Position numbers and translations under genes: made by a program
In this document: piece after piece, positions 13,162-25,788 of the stretch
Layout of the letters: each line of letters begins with the position of its first letter
Position numbering within the stretch: position 1 is the first letter of the stretch
NCBI RefSeq assembly: GCF_900963305.1
Contig: NC_042531.1
Location: 2,231,872 to 2,295,871 of the forward strand
Length of the DNA: 64,000 bases
Origin: Echeneis naucrates
Taxonomy: Eukaryota; Chordata; Actinopteri; Carangiformes; Echeneidae
Direction: 5' to 3'
Notes under the pieces: generated by a model
What the model saw: the letters and a program-made list of their open reading frames with translations, nothing else
The model's database searches: none
What the model was told of the DNA's origin: nothing

Positions 13162-14674
13162 ATCCAGAGAGGCTGTGGTGCTCCAGTAGATTTCTGGCCA
13201 GCATCTCCATCAAAAGCTGAATAAGACACTCCTCCCTCTTTTCCTGTAACCAAACAACTGTCTTTTTGTTCTGTGATGCAATGATCGGAGCCTGGACCTT
13301 CATTTGGATTGGATACTTCTATTCAGCACGTCCCTCCACCTAGAAGATTGTACACACAAATATACATTCATATTTAATATCTCTCCAATCATCTTTGGAT
13401 TTGACACCTTCCACCACAGAGTTGATGCTCCGAGTCCACGCCTGTTGACTTGTTTATAATTTTTATGAGTAAATAAATACCAATTTGTTGCTGAATTTTT
13501 CTTGTGTATATGCTACAGTTTAACTGGTTGATCGATCAGTGATAATTATGTAGAGTGTTTACTGAATGGATCATTGACTTTCCTATAAATCATGCCCTTA
13601 TTTGGAACTAACCCAGGACATAAACTAATTCCCAACCCAGTTTCCCAAAGGACGGCCAGGATGAGTGTTGTCATGTGAGTGTTTGTTCTTAAAATGGTAA
13701 ACTTGTGTTCAACAGTTCGTGAATTCTGAAACATACGGACACTATCCGGTGGGTGTTTCCAAGGAGCAGAAATATCCGCCCGTTTCCAAATGAACGGTAA
13801 GCTATAGTAACTTTATACGTCAAAATAATGTCATCAATCCGTCAGCCGAGCACGCTAACCAGCTAGCTAACCAGTTAGCTAGCAGTCCATTTCGAAGGGA
13901 CTAACTAGTGTAAGTGATCCGGCAGTGAGGTTTACTTAACGTAGGCTACTCTCGCACAGATATGCTAGCTGGCATCCATTTACAACAAAGATTGACAAAG
14001 AATGGCCGAACAAATGCATTCTCAGTTTATTTGTTATATAATAAATAACACACCAGTAACCTACACATTGGCTTGTTCCATGTCGCTTTCCAGTACACTC
14101 AGCTGTGTTCCTATTTGCGTTCTTCTTTAAGTACGCACCGGTAACTTAGCAACTAGCGCACGACTCAGCAGTAAATCAGCGTAAAGGGGAACCGGAACCC
14201 TGGGGAACCAAATCGGTCTGACACACCGGCTAAAGTGCATTAGCTCCGTGAGTTAGCCGATTAGCACTAAAATGTTTGTCCTGAAAGACTTCAGTTTAGT
14301 ATAATGTGATCGGAATTTGCGGCAGGATCTGGATATAATGGGAGACGTGAATGTAATATTCTGAAGTTGATTTTAATTAGCTGTTAAATTGTCATTTTCT
14401 GGCAGCGTAATGAAGCGCGGTAAACGAGCTAAGCTAAGCGCTAGCTGCTGCCGTTGTTTGGGGTGTGCTGTTGAATAATGCATATTTCCATTTTGTTCAG
14501 TTTGGTACAGGTAGATGGAAATGTATAACTGGGGGGGAATAATTCATTTCTTTGGTAATAGGTAATGATGTGTCGTTCGTAAACGATTCGTTCACTTTGA
14601 ACTAATCTTTCGTATTGACTCCGGATTAACGAGCCATCTCAGTGAATGACTCGTTTTTTGTTTTTTTTCTGGTC

Positions 14675-14685
14675 TGCGCATGCGC
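14675..14685. promoter_or_regulatory. NRF-1-like palindromic site
   Basis: TGCGCATGCGC. In this unit the nearby string CGTTCGCGAACG (about 14702-14713) is also a perfect 12-bp palindrome; in type A one base of it differs. Function is unproven. Confidence 0.4.
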
Positions 14686-16042
14686 TCCGCCAGCTCAGAT
14701 TCGTTCGCGAACGGGTCTTTCTGCCACATGTTCTCCGTGTAGGAATGAGGGATTCGTTCATTTTTCACGTCATGCTGCTGTTACTGGTGAGGAGAGCTCT
14801 GAGACATTAGCACGAAGGTTGTTGTTAGCTGTGTAGCTAGGGATGGATGTTTATTTTGCCTTTATGATGGAACAAATTCATACACGATGGGTCTTCACTG
14901 ACCAGGTAGGCTAATGTGAAAACCATCAAAGAATGGGAATTTTTCTAATGGAAGGCGGAGCGCTGTGCTACCTGCAAATGAAGTAATGAGTAATTCCACC
15001 TTCACCAGGCTATGGCCCAAAAGGGGGTTCAATAGTTTAACAAAAGGAAACTTCTGTAGTCATTTTACTGAATGAAGTCTTCGGAGGACCAAAAACTGGT
15101 AAATGAAACGCTTCAGAGGATACATTTTTTTTAAATCTGATGTAATTTCACTCAATGGCGCTCTTCTTTTAAAATTTATTTTAATCGTACATTGGTTGGA
15201 AAACAGTGTTCATGTTTTAACCTTGGGTAGGAAAATACTCTGGCGGTGGGACACTTCTCCAAATCAAACAAAAACAAACTCTAAATCTGAACCCCGGCAA
15301 CGAAAAGAATTAGTGTGCAGGTGTAGGGTAGGATTATATGATTCCTAAAGGGCCCATTAGCGCTCAGAATATCCACACATGACATTAGCTCTGAATGACA
15401 ACCATTAAACCATTAAAAAAAAAAACACAAGGTAAGGTGGTTTAGTTTGTGAGGTTGGGAGAGGAAGGAAGGGTGTTGCAGCTGCCTTAAAAAACTTTTC
15501 CACTTAAGTGTGTCACCAGGTGTCAGCTTGCGTGCTGGGCGGTAAGCGTGTTGCATCATTTCCGGTCACTGGCGGTTGTGCTCTCTATTGTGCTTTGTCA
15601 TCTCTGTGTTGTTTCCACTGTTCTTCTGCTATTATTTCCTAATTCACTCGAGTAATCAGGCAGAAAATTATTTTCACACCAACACTAGGTTTTAGAAGTC
15701 AATATCTCCCCTTTCTCCAAAGGTTATAACCGTTTCTCCTCCTCCGCTAATCAAACTACCCGAATTAGCAATGTCCTCTAGCTCTCTGTCTCCACTCTCT
15801 GTTCCTCCTTCTCCTCCTCCTCTCCTCTCCTGTTCTCTGTGCCTCATGTGTAGTTATTCTTCTGCCTCCTTTTATGATAGCACCTCTTGTCATAGATGTA
15901 GGATGATGGTAGAAATGGAGGCAAAGATTAATGAGTTAGAATCCCTGTTATCCCAGATTTCAATATACATGTTGATGTAGAAAGCGACAGCCTTAGTTCT
16001 GGGTTTCTTTCCCTACTAGACTCAATTGGCTTTTCCCAGCAT

Positions 16043-18372
16043 GTGAATGAACCCACTCACTTTTACAATCATATCCTTGATCTTGTTCTAACTTATGGCA
16101 TTGAAATTGACAAGCTAACAATTCTTCCCCAAAATTCTCTCCCGTCTGACCATTACCTTATTACATTTGAGTTTACTTTAATGGGCTCCACAGCATTGAG
16201 GAATAAATTCAGCTATAGAAGATGTTTATCTGAAGCTGCTGTGGCTAAATTTTAAAGAGAACATTTGGTCATCATTCCCAACAATGCCATATCTAAATTT
16301 AAATGATGATTTCTCCCATACGCAGGTTGATGACCTTGTAACTAGCACTATGGCCACACTGCGTTCGAATCTTGATAATGCCGCCCCTCTGAAAAAGAAA
16401 GTATTCAATCTGAGGAGGATGGCTCCCTGGTATAGTTACCAAATCCATGCCTTAAAGCAGACATCAAGGAAATTAGAAAGAAACTGGCGTTCCAGTAAGT
16501 CAGAAGAGTCTCACAGAGCCTGGAAAGATAGCCCTGAAAACATATAAAAAAGCTCTCTGCAGTGCTAGAAGTTCATATTACTCAGCACTCATAGAAGAAA
16601 ACAAGAACAACCCCAGGTTTCTCTTCAGCACTGTAGCCAGGCTGACAGAGAGCCATAGCTCAGTTGAACCAGTGATCCCCTTAGCTCTAAGCAGTAATGA
16701 TTTTATTAGTTTTTTTTCAGACAAAATTCTCATGATCAGAGAAAGAATTTATCAGCTCTTGCCTACGTTAGATAAAAATCCCCTTCTGAAGACGACAACT
16801 GCTGAATCAGCTGCGACGCCTCTTTTACATCTGGAATCATTCTCACCTCTTAATCTCTCAGAGCTAGCTTCTATAGTTTCATCATCCAGACCGTCAACCT
16901 GTCTATTAGACCCAGTACCAACTAGCCTCTTTAAAGAGATCTTTTATTTAATTGAGTCGTTCATTCTAGATTTGGTTAATCTGACTTTATTTCTGGGTTA
17001 CGTACCTCAGGCACTTAAAAACTGCGGTCATCAAACCCCAGCTTAAAAAGCCTAATCTTGATCCAGATGTTTTGGCAAACTATAGACCCATATCGAACCT
17101 TCCATTTATTTCTAAAATCATTGAGAAAGCTGTAGCAAAACAACTACACGAGCATCTGGGTGGGAACAGTTTGTTTGAAGAGTTTCAGTCAGGATTTAGA
17201 GCCCATCATAGCACAGAAACAGGGTTAAAGTTTCCAATGACATTCTAATGGCCTCAGACGATGGATCAGCCTCCATACTTCTCCTTCTAGATCTTTGTGC
17301 TGCATTCAACACCGTAGATCATAATATTTTACTACAGAGACTGGAACATGAAATGGAATTAAAGGAACTGCACTAAAGTGGTTCAAATCCTACTTATCAG
17401 ATAGACATCAGTTTTGTTCATGTAAACAACAGCTCCTCCTCATGTACTGTAGTCAGTCATGGAGTCCCGCAGGGTTCGGGTACTTGGACCAATCCTCTTT
17501 ACGCTTTATCTGCTTCCTCTAGGCAACATTATCAGGAAACACAGCATCAACTTCCACTGCTACGCAGACGATACCCAGCTGTACCTATCAATGAAGCCAA
17601 ATGAAGTCAGTCAGATAGTCAGACTGCAGACATGTCTGGAAGACATAAAGTCTGGATGACTGGAAATTTTTTACTTCTCAACTCTGACAAAACAGAAGTT
17701 ATTGTACTCGGTCCTAAGCACCTCAGAAAAATACTATCTAATCATCTCATCAGTCTGGACGGCATTACTTTGGCTTCCAGCTCCACTGTAAGAAATCTTG
17801 GAGTAATTTTTGACCAGGACATGTCCTTTGTCCCTCACATAAAACAAGTTAGTCGGGCAGCTTTCTTCCACCTGAGAAACATTAGGAAAATCAGAAACAT
17901 CCTTTCTCAGGATGATGCAAAAAAACTAGTCCATGCATTTGTAACTTCTAGGCTGGACTACTGTAACTCATTACTATCTGGATGTCCAAACAAATCTCTA
18001 AAAGGCCTTCAGTTAATTCAGAACGCTGCTGCACGAATATTAACAGGAACTAGGAAAAGAGATCACATCTCTCCTGTGTTAGCTGCTCTTCATTGGCTGC
18101 CAGTAAAATATAGAGTAGAATTCAAAATCCTTCTTTTAACATATAAAGCTCTTAATGGCCAAGCTCCATCGTATCTCAGAGAGCTCATAGTTCCTTACTG
18201 TCCTAGCAGGCCACTCCGCTCTCTAGATGGAGGTTTACTTGTGGTTCCTAGAGTCTCCAAGAGTAAATCTGGAGGCAGATCGTTCAGTTATCAGTTATCC
18301 TCTTCTATGGAACCAACCTCCCAGCATCGGTCCGGGGGGCGGACTCTTTGTAACTTTCAAGACCAGGCTTAA
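16043..18372 (+). pseudogene. L2 ORF2 remnant (endonuclease C-terminus plus RT), C1 copy
   Basis: This corresponds to the 786-residue frame of C2 (39066-41426). The longest clean part, 17632-18372, covers the RT thumb and C-terminal region. The YADD catalytic motif lies just before it (about 17562-17573). Breaks include an extra T near 16252, a changed stretch near 16532, an extra A near 17025, a lost ACGCTG-like segment near 17222 and an extra G near 17479. Most are in short homopolymers. Confidence 0.85.
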
Positions 18373-18469
18373 AACTTTCCTGTATGACAGAGCTGATAGT
18401 TAAAAAGTTAAAGTCCTCTACTCTTTAGCGAGGCTGCTGTAGGCCGAGGCTGCTGGGGGAAGGACTGAG

Positions 18470-18471
<2 letters not shown>

Positions 18472-18513
<42 letters not shown>
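18472..18513. repeat. CT microsatellite inside the L2 3' region
   Basis: A pure (TC)n tract of 42 nt. The same tract is 42 nt in C2 and 52 nt in C3, so it varies in length between units. Confidence 0.95.
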
Positions 18514-18515
<2 letters not shown>

Positions 18516-19180
18516 TGCATGCGCTGATAAAAACCATCCTTCTTAAAAAAAAACAAAAAAAACAAAATAGTTTCACCCAGTTCTAAGCATTTATACTGCA
18601 TTTACTAACCATGTTCTGCCAAAGTCTCTGTCTCTCCCAGTTCCTCTCCTCTCTCTCCCTGTCCTCATCTCCATCCCATGTTCCTGCAACACCTGCTGGT
18701 CCCATATAGCATGAATTCTGTATTACAGCTCAACTCCATGAACTTCATGCAACAACATGTTCCTGCCTACAACCCCCCCACCCCCCCCCAATGCCTCTCT
18801 CTCTCTCTCTCTCTCTCAACCCAACCGGTCGAGGCAGATGGCCGCCCCCCCTGAGCCTGGTTCTGCTCGAGGTTTCTGCCTCTTAAAGGAAGTTTTTCCT
18901 TGCCACTGTTGCCAGGTGCTTGCTCATCGGGGGATCTGTTGGGTCTCTTTAAATAAATTTATAAAGAGTTTGGTCTAGACCTGCTCTATATGGGTTAGGG
19001 TTAGTGCCTTGATGTAACTTTGTTATGATTTGGCGCTATACAAATAAATCTGATTTGATTTGAAGTGTCGGGAGTTGGAACTGAGGAGGAGAGAAAGGAA
19101 AGAAATAAATTAGCTGTAGGGCAAAGATCTTTCATCAGAAGAGCTGACAGAGCTCATCAACCTCTCCTCTGTCTCTGAAT

Positions 19181-20400
19181 ATGGAGGTATGGGAAGAAGT
19201 TGAACTCTGCTTTCCCCAACTCAACAGCTCCTGCAGGAAGACTGTGCGTCCTCATTCTGAAGCCTTGTGCATTTACTCTCTGCTGTCCATCATCACTCTG
19301 CTCACTGTGGTTCTTAACCTGCTGGTCATCATCTCCATCTCCCACTTCAGGCAGTGATACGTTTTCTCTGAATTCCTTCAAAGATCTTTACTTTTCACTT
19401 GCTGTTTTGCAACAACACATTTAGGTTACTGGTTGTAGTGGACATAATCTGTAGTACAGTGTTTTATATAGCTATGTTAGTGAGCAGTGAATACTACAGA
19501 TTTTATTAACTTCTAATAACGTGTATTGCTACAGCTACTAGATATAACAGTGTCTTCAGTGTTGATGTTATTTCTTTTCAGGCAGCTCCACACCACCACC
19601 AACCTCCTCCTCCTCTCTCTGGCTGCTGCTGACTTTGTAGTGGGTCTCTTGATGATGCCAGTTCTTCTTCTCCAGAACCAAGGCTGCTGGTTCCTGGGTG
19701 ACTTTATGTGTGGTGTGCATTACTTTCTGGGGTTCCTGGTTGTCAGTGTTTCAGTAGGAAACATGGTGCTGATATCTGTTGATCGCTACATTGCTATTTG
19801 TGAGCCCATGGTTTACTCCACCAGAGTTACCCTAAAGAGAGTTCAGCTCTGTGTTGTCTGTGCTGGATATTTTCTGCTGTTCACAGCAGCTGGATACTTC
19901 GGGATTTCCTAAAACGTCCAAACAGGTATAACTCCTGTTATGGCGATTGTGTCGTTGTGGTAAACTTTGTTGAAGGAGCTGTTGATCTTGTTGTTACCTT
20001 TTTAGGCCCCATTTTAGTCATCATAGTTTTGTACTTGCGAGTTTTTGTGGTGGCTGTGTCTCAGGCTCGTGCCATGCGCTGTCACATTGCAGCTGTCACA
20101 CTACAACTTTCAGGGAGTGTAAAAGCTAAAAAATCAGAAATGAAAGCAGCCAGGACTCTGGGTATTGTAGTAGCTGTGTTTCTGTTGTGTTGCTCTCCGT
20201 ATTATTGTTTTGCTGTTGCAGCTGAGAATAATTTAGTCGGGGCGTCATCTTCACTAATTGAGATTTGGCTGGTGTATTTCAACTCCTGTCTAAACCCTGT
20301 GATCTATGTCTTTTTCTACCCCTGGTTCAGAAAATCTATTAAAAACATCATTACATGTCAGATACTGCAGCCTGGCTCCAGTCAGACCAGTTTAATGTAG
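19181..20400 (+). pseudogene. P-family TAAR, C1 copy, one frameshift
   Basis: Exon 1 is 19181-19350 (170 nt, clean). Exon 2 is 19582-20400, which at 819 nt is one base short. The lost base is a T in the run near 19854 (GTGTTGTC instead of GTGTTTGTC), within TM4. Everything before and after reads as the A2 receptor with few changes: Leu for Phe at residue 85 and Cys for Ser at 261 (CCSP). The Trp of the Y-P-W-F signature is kept. One homopolymer loss is the only defect, so this may be an intact gene with a consensus error or a very young pseudogene. Intron 19351-19581 is GC-AG. Confidence 0.85.
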
Positions 20401-21664
20401 AAAGAGATTTTTTTACATTATCAATGCACTAAATTTAAGCCTGGAAAAGTTGTCTGTTCCCACATTTTAGTTGATTTGGATACGAACCTTCATATAAATT
20501 GATCTTGTGAATTTAATTTCAATGTTTTGACAAAAATGTGACAGAATTGCTTGCAAAACCTGCTTTCCTTTTTCAAAAAGAAAAATGTTTCCACCAATTT
20601 TATCTGCTCTTGATAAAAGAATAATTGGCCAAATATTAAATCAATGTCGTCATTAGTTCAGAGTACTGAGTCACTCTCAGTCTTGAGTTTGGATGATTCT
20701 TTATTATTTTCACATTCCCTCCTAAATACAGAACAGTTACAGTTACAGAAGCCATGTTAATTCATTACTCAATAAAAATCAAAAGTCAGCGTCCTATAAT
20801 GTTCTATTGTTTCGAGGTCAATCAAATTGGGCATTATTTTACTAATCTGTTTGTTTGTTTTGTTTTTTTTTATTACTTGTATAACATGCATTGTGTGATC
20901 ATGCCCCAGATGATGGTGTGCATATTCCCCTGTACACAGTCCAAGGAAAGAGTGGCCTCTGTGTTCATATCTATAAAACACGACACACACAGTTCAGAAG
21001 TTATTGATCTCAGTTCAGTGTTTTGTCTGTAATTGTTTTCACGGCACTCAGACTAATTATAATGTACCAATCAGAGTAGAATAGAGACTATTAGGACAAT
21101 TACATCAATAAAACTTTGTAGTCCTGTAATGTGGAAAATTGTGATTTGCTAATGAAAGCAACTACACATTCAATGAAAAGGCATAGGTTTTATATGCAAT
21201 ATAAAGTGTGTAACGTTAAGTGTTCCACAATATACTTGGATTTATTTTATATTATATTTATGTTATTGTAGACATTCTGATGTTTATCAGTGTGGCTGTG
21301 AAAGAAGGGAGCAGGAAGTCTGGGGGGGTAGAGGGAGAGGACTGGCAGCAAAGGGGGCAATGCAATTTTTTACTTTTCCTTAAGCTTAGTTTATTCAGAA
21401 AACATGGATGAGCAATCACAATATTGACATACATGGCTGATTTAGCAACAACAAAAACAATCATTCAGCTCAGTTAAAGGTTTTAAATTCAGCCACTTAC
21501 AGATGAGCAATATCATTTTGACAAAAAGGAAAGCAACATCATGCTGGAGGCACTGACTCTTTATGTCCCAGGCAAGAAAATCAGATAACCTAATGAGCAA
21601 GTCATTTTTCATATTTTATCCTGGCATGAAGTAACAGCAAGAAATCCTTATTTGAACTCTTTTC

Positions 21665-22859
21665 CTACAGTATGTTAGCATCAGAGGAATAAGGCTGCAG
21701 TATCTGAAGTGTGACAATCTGACGAATACATTTTCTAAACCAAGGATAGAAAAAAGCATAGATCAGTGGATTTAGACAGGAGTTACAATAAAGTAGCCAG
21801 ATCCCAAAAACTGAAATTTCCACATCACTTGACATGTCCTGGCCTGCAATTGAGGGATAAAAATAAGGACAGAAACATATTAGAAACACAACTACAACAA
21901 CACCAAGAGTCCTGGCTGCTTTTCTCTCAGACTTTTTAGCGCTCACATGAACTGAATTCTGGACTTTCACTGCTGCAGTATGAGACCTCAGAGCTCGAGC
22001 CTGTGACACAGCCACCACAAATACTTTCATATACAGAGTTATGATAACGGAAATGGGACCTATAAAGTCAACACGCGATCAAAAGCTCCTGTTAAGAAGT
22101 TAATAACAGCTACACACTCACCATAGCAGGAATTATACCTATCTGGGTGTTTCAGGAAGACATTCAGTATCACACCGTTATACAAGACAGAACAGGCCCA
22201 ACACAGACCAACACTGACTTTAACTCTGTTTAGAGTGACTTTAGTGGAGTAATGCAAAGGGTCACAAATGGCCACGTAACGGTCAACCGATATGAGCACC
22301 ATGTTTCCTACTGAGGCAGATGTGAGGACAAAAGAGGCATAAATAAACAGTCTGCATGTCAAGCTCCCCAAAACCCAGCAGCCTTCTTTACGGAGGATTT
22401 GAACTGGCATCAGCAGGAGTCCGACAAGGAAGTCTGAGACAGCCAGAGAGAGGAGGAGGAGGTTGGTGGAGGTGTGTAGCTGCCTGGAGAAAGAAAACCA
22501 TACTGAGCCCATTAGTCTCTGCAGCAGATGGAACACCATGATTCTTTAAACAGTGTTCACATGCAGCAGCAGTTTTAAATACAGCTGTCTAAACATAGTC
22601 ACAATTACATTTCCTTACATAGAAATCATTCAAACTTTTCATCTGAATAAAATAAAATTATTTTGTGTTAATGTTTTGAAGTTTTATGCCTGAAGTGGGA
22701 GATAGAGATGATGACCAGCAGGTTGAGACAGACAGTCAGTACGGTGATGGAGGACAGCAGAATGTAAAGGAAAACGTTTGTGGCGTAATGCTGTAACTTC
22801 TTCCTGCATGAAGTGTTCATCTGTGGAAAGCAGAGTTCAGCTTCCTCCAGGGTCTCCAT
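21665..22859 (-). pseudogene. M-family TAAR, C1 copy, one frameshift
   Basis: Exon 1 is 22690-22859 (170 nt, open). Exon 2 is 21665-22483, 819 nt. One A is missing from a run near 22064, between TM5 and the following residues, and a few substitutions sit beside it. Other changes from B1: Arg for Leu at residue 88, Ile and Ala at 104 and 106, Thr-Ser at 111-112, and Tyr-Cys at 289-290 in TM7. These TM3 and TM7 states match C3 rather than C2. Function, if the frame is real, would be as for the other M receptors. Confidence 0.85.
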
Positions 22860-24444
22860 ATCCAGAGAGGCTGTGGTGCTCCAGTAGATTTCTGGCCAGC
22901 ATCTCCATCAAAACGCTGAATAAGACACTCCTCCCTCTTTTCCTGTAACCAAACAACTGTCTTTTTGTTCTGTGATGCAATGATCGGAGCCTGGACCTTC
23001 ATTTGGATTGGATACTTCTATTCAGCACGTCCCTCCACCTAGAAGATTGTACACACAAATATACATTCATATTTAATATCTCTCCAATCATCTTTGGATT
23101 TGACACCTTCCACCACAGAGTTGATGCTCCGAGTCCACGCCTGTTGACTTGTTTATAATTTTTATGAGTAAATAAATACCACGCTTTGTTGCTGGATTTT
23201 TCTTGTGTATATGCTACAGTTTAACTGGTTGATCGATCAGTGATAATTATGTAGACCTATAGTCTATTTTATGGGCATGTCGTGCAAGAGATAACAGATA
23301 ATGTGTAAAAATGTTTGAAGTGTTCAGTGAATGGATCATTGACTTTCCTATAAATCATGCCCTTACTTGGAACTAACCCAGGACATAAACTAATTCCCAA
23401 CCCAGTTTCCCAAAGGGCGGCCAGGATGAGTGTTTGTCATGTGAGTGTTTGTTCTTAAAATGGTAAACTTGTGTTCAACAGTTCGTGAATTCTGAAACAT
23501 ACGGACACTATCCGGTGGGTGTTTCCGAGGAGCAGAAATATCCGCCCGTTTCCAAATGAACGGTAAGCTATAGTAACTTTATACGTCAAAAATAATGTCA
23601 TCAATCCGTCAGCCGAGCACGCTAACCAGCTAGCTAACCAGTTAGCTAGCAGTCCATTTCGAAGGGACTAACTAGTGTAAGTGATCCGGCAGTGAGGTTT
23701 ACTTAACGTAGGCTACTCTCGCACAGATATGCTAGCTGGCATCCATTTACACAAAGATTGACAAAGAATGGCCGAACAAATGCATTCTCAGTTTATTTAG
23801 TTATATAATAAATAACACACCAGTAACCTACACATTGGCTTGTTCCATTTCGCTTTCCGTACACTCAGCTGTGTTCCTATTTGCGTTTCTTCTTTAAGTA
23901 CGCACGGTAACTTAGCAACTACGCACGACTTTACGCAGTAAATCAGCGTAAAGGGGAACCGGAACCTGGAGGAACCGAATCGGTTGACACACCGGCTAAA
24001 GTGCATTAGCTCCGTGAGTTAGCCGATTAGCACTAAAATGTTTGTCCTGAAAGACTTCAGTTGAGTATAATGTGATCGGAATTTGCGGCAGGATCTGGAT
24101 ATAATGGGAGACGTGAATTCAATATTCTGAAGTTGATTTTAATTAGCTGTTAAATTGTCATTTTCTGGCAGCGTAATGAAGCGCGGTAAACGAGCTAAGC
24201 TAAGCGCTAGCTGCTGCCGTTGTTTGGGGTGTGCTGTTGAATAATGCATATTTCCATTTTGTTCAGTTTGGTACAGGTAGATGGAAATGTATAACTGGGG
24301 GGGAATAATTCATTTCTTTGGTAATAGGTAATGATGTGTCGTTCGTAAACGATTCGTTCACTTTGAACCAATCTTTCGTATTGACTCCGGATTAACGAGC
24401 CATCTCAGTGAATGACTCGTTTTTTGTTTTTTTTTTTCCTGGTC

Positions 24445-24455
24445 TGCGCATGCGC
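24445..24455. promoter_or_regulatory. NRF-1-like palindromic site
   Basis: TGCGCATGCGC, 1.59 kb from the M start of C1 (minus strand, 22859) and 1.33 kb from the P start (25789). It could serve either of the divergent genes. No TATA box at a convincing distance was recognised. Confidence 0.4.
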
Positions 24456-25788
24456 TCCGCCAGCTCAGATTAGTTCGCGAACGGGTCTTTCTGCCACATG
24501 TTCTCCGTGTAGGAATGAGGGATTCGTTCATTTTTCACGTCATGCTGCTGTTACTGGTGAGGAGAGCTCTGAGACTTTAGCACGAAGGTTGTTGTTAGCT
24601 GTGTAGCTATGGGATGGATGTTTATTTTGCCTTTATGATGGAACAAATTCATACACGATGGGTCTTCACTGACCAGGTAGGCTAATGTGAATAACCATCA
24701 AAGAATGGGAATTTTTCTAATGGAAGGCGGAGCGCTGTGCTACCTGCAAATGAAGTAATGAGTAATTCCACCTTCACCAGGCTATGGCCCAAAAGGGGGT
24801 TCAATAGTTTAACAAAAGGAAACTTCTGTAGTTCATTTTACTGAATGAGATTAAAAGACAAGTCAGTAAAAAGGTCCAAACTACCCATCACTAGTAGAGG
24901 GATGAATCCTGATGATATCGGTGACCTGGATCTTCTGCCTTGAGTGCCCTTTTCTCACCTGGACACCCCCCATAGATGTATCAAAAGAAGGTAGGGAGAA
25001 ATTCAAATGCAATTTTAAAAGGAAAGGGACTTTATTTCACCTGTTGTTGTTTTTTTTCTTTTTATTCTATTTATTTTCCCCTTTTTTTCACCCGAGACCT
25101 CAAATTATTTATAATGGGATCAAGATTTACACAAAACTAATATAATGAATTAACCCATAAGTGGGAAGAAAAAGTGCTGTTTGGGTGAGTGAAAATTTTA
25201 TAAGAACTTTCAGGCTAAAGAAACCGAAAAGGACAAAGTCTTCGGAGGACCAAAAACTGGTAAATGAAACGCTTCAGAGGATAAATTTTTTTTTTAAATC
25301 TGATGTAATTTCACTCAATAGTGCTCTTCTTTTAAAATTTATTTTAATCGTACATTGGTTGGAAAACAGTGTTCATGTTTTAACCTTGGGTAGGAAAATA
25401 CTCTGGTGATGGGACACTTTTCCAAATCAAACAAAAACAAACTCTAAATCTGAACCCCGGGAAAGAAAAGAATTAGTGTGCAGGTGTAGGGTAGGATTAA
25501 TATGATTCCTAAAGGGCCCATTAGCGCTCAGAATATCCACACATGACATTAGCTCTGAATGACAACCATTAAACCATTAAAAAAAAAAACACAAGGTAAG
25601 GTGGTTTAGTTTGTGAGGTTGGGAGAGGAAGGAAGGGTGTTGCAGCTGCCTTAAAAAAAGTTTTCCACTTAAGTGTCAGGAGTTGGAACTGAGGAGGAGA
25701 GAAAGGAAAGAAATAAATTAGCTGTACGGCAAAGATCTTTCATCAGAAGAGCTGACAGAGCTCATCAACCTCTCCTCTGTCTCTGAAT

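Larger units (their letters stand above)
6870..13305. repeat. TAAR tandem unit B1 (type B)
   Basis: Colinear with B2 (29883-36327). From about 6995 to 7980 the sequence is unlike types A and C; it is non-coding and I recognise nothing in it. It begins with an A/T-rich inverted repeat near 6925-6956. Then follow a relic of a P receptor (8005-8308), a REL-endonuclease LINE (about 8383-10615), 1.3 kb of the normal inter-receptor flank (10620-11965) and an intact M receptor. Confidence 0.9.
15512..19062 (+). mobile_element. L2-clade LINE, internally deleted, C1 copy
   Basis: Flanked by a 6-bp target-site duplication AAGTGT (15506-15511 and 19063-19068). The empty site is seen in type A units, where AAGTGT occurs once (about 2661). 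The 3' end has the L2 hallmark (GGCGCTATACAAATAAAT followed by TGATT repeats). A small ORF at 15771-15980 resembles the start of L2 ORF1: a Cys-rich CSLCLMCS stretch, then a coiled-coil-like helix. It is followed directly by the last part of the endonuclease and by RT. The RT reading frame is broken by about eight one- to four-base changes here but is open in C2. A CT microsatellite lies at 18472-18513. Confidence 0.92.
13306..23004. repeat. TAAR tandem unit C1 (type C)
   Basis: The non-coding stretch 13306-15505 matches type A from the M-gene flank onward. It lacks about 60 bp after the first 250 bp and the 389-bp type A segment (joint near 15076). It contains the 22-bp inverted repeat at 13862-13883 and an NRF-1-like site. 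An L2 follows (15512-19062), then a P receptor with one frameshift, 1.26 kb of flank without the 264-bp insert (20401-21664) and a frameshifted M receptor. The left end shares private variants with unit X, and the right end shares them with C3. Confidence 0.9.

Noticed and set aside
20754-21032. A 92-codon ORF starting MLIHYSIKIKSQ and its antisense partner
   Set aside because: A/T-rich flank; its length changes with the T run between units and no codon-position pattern is visible.
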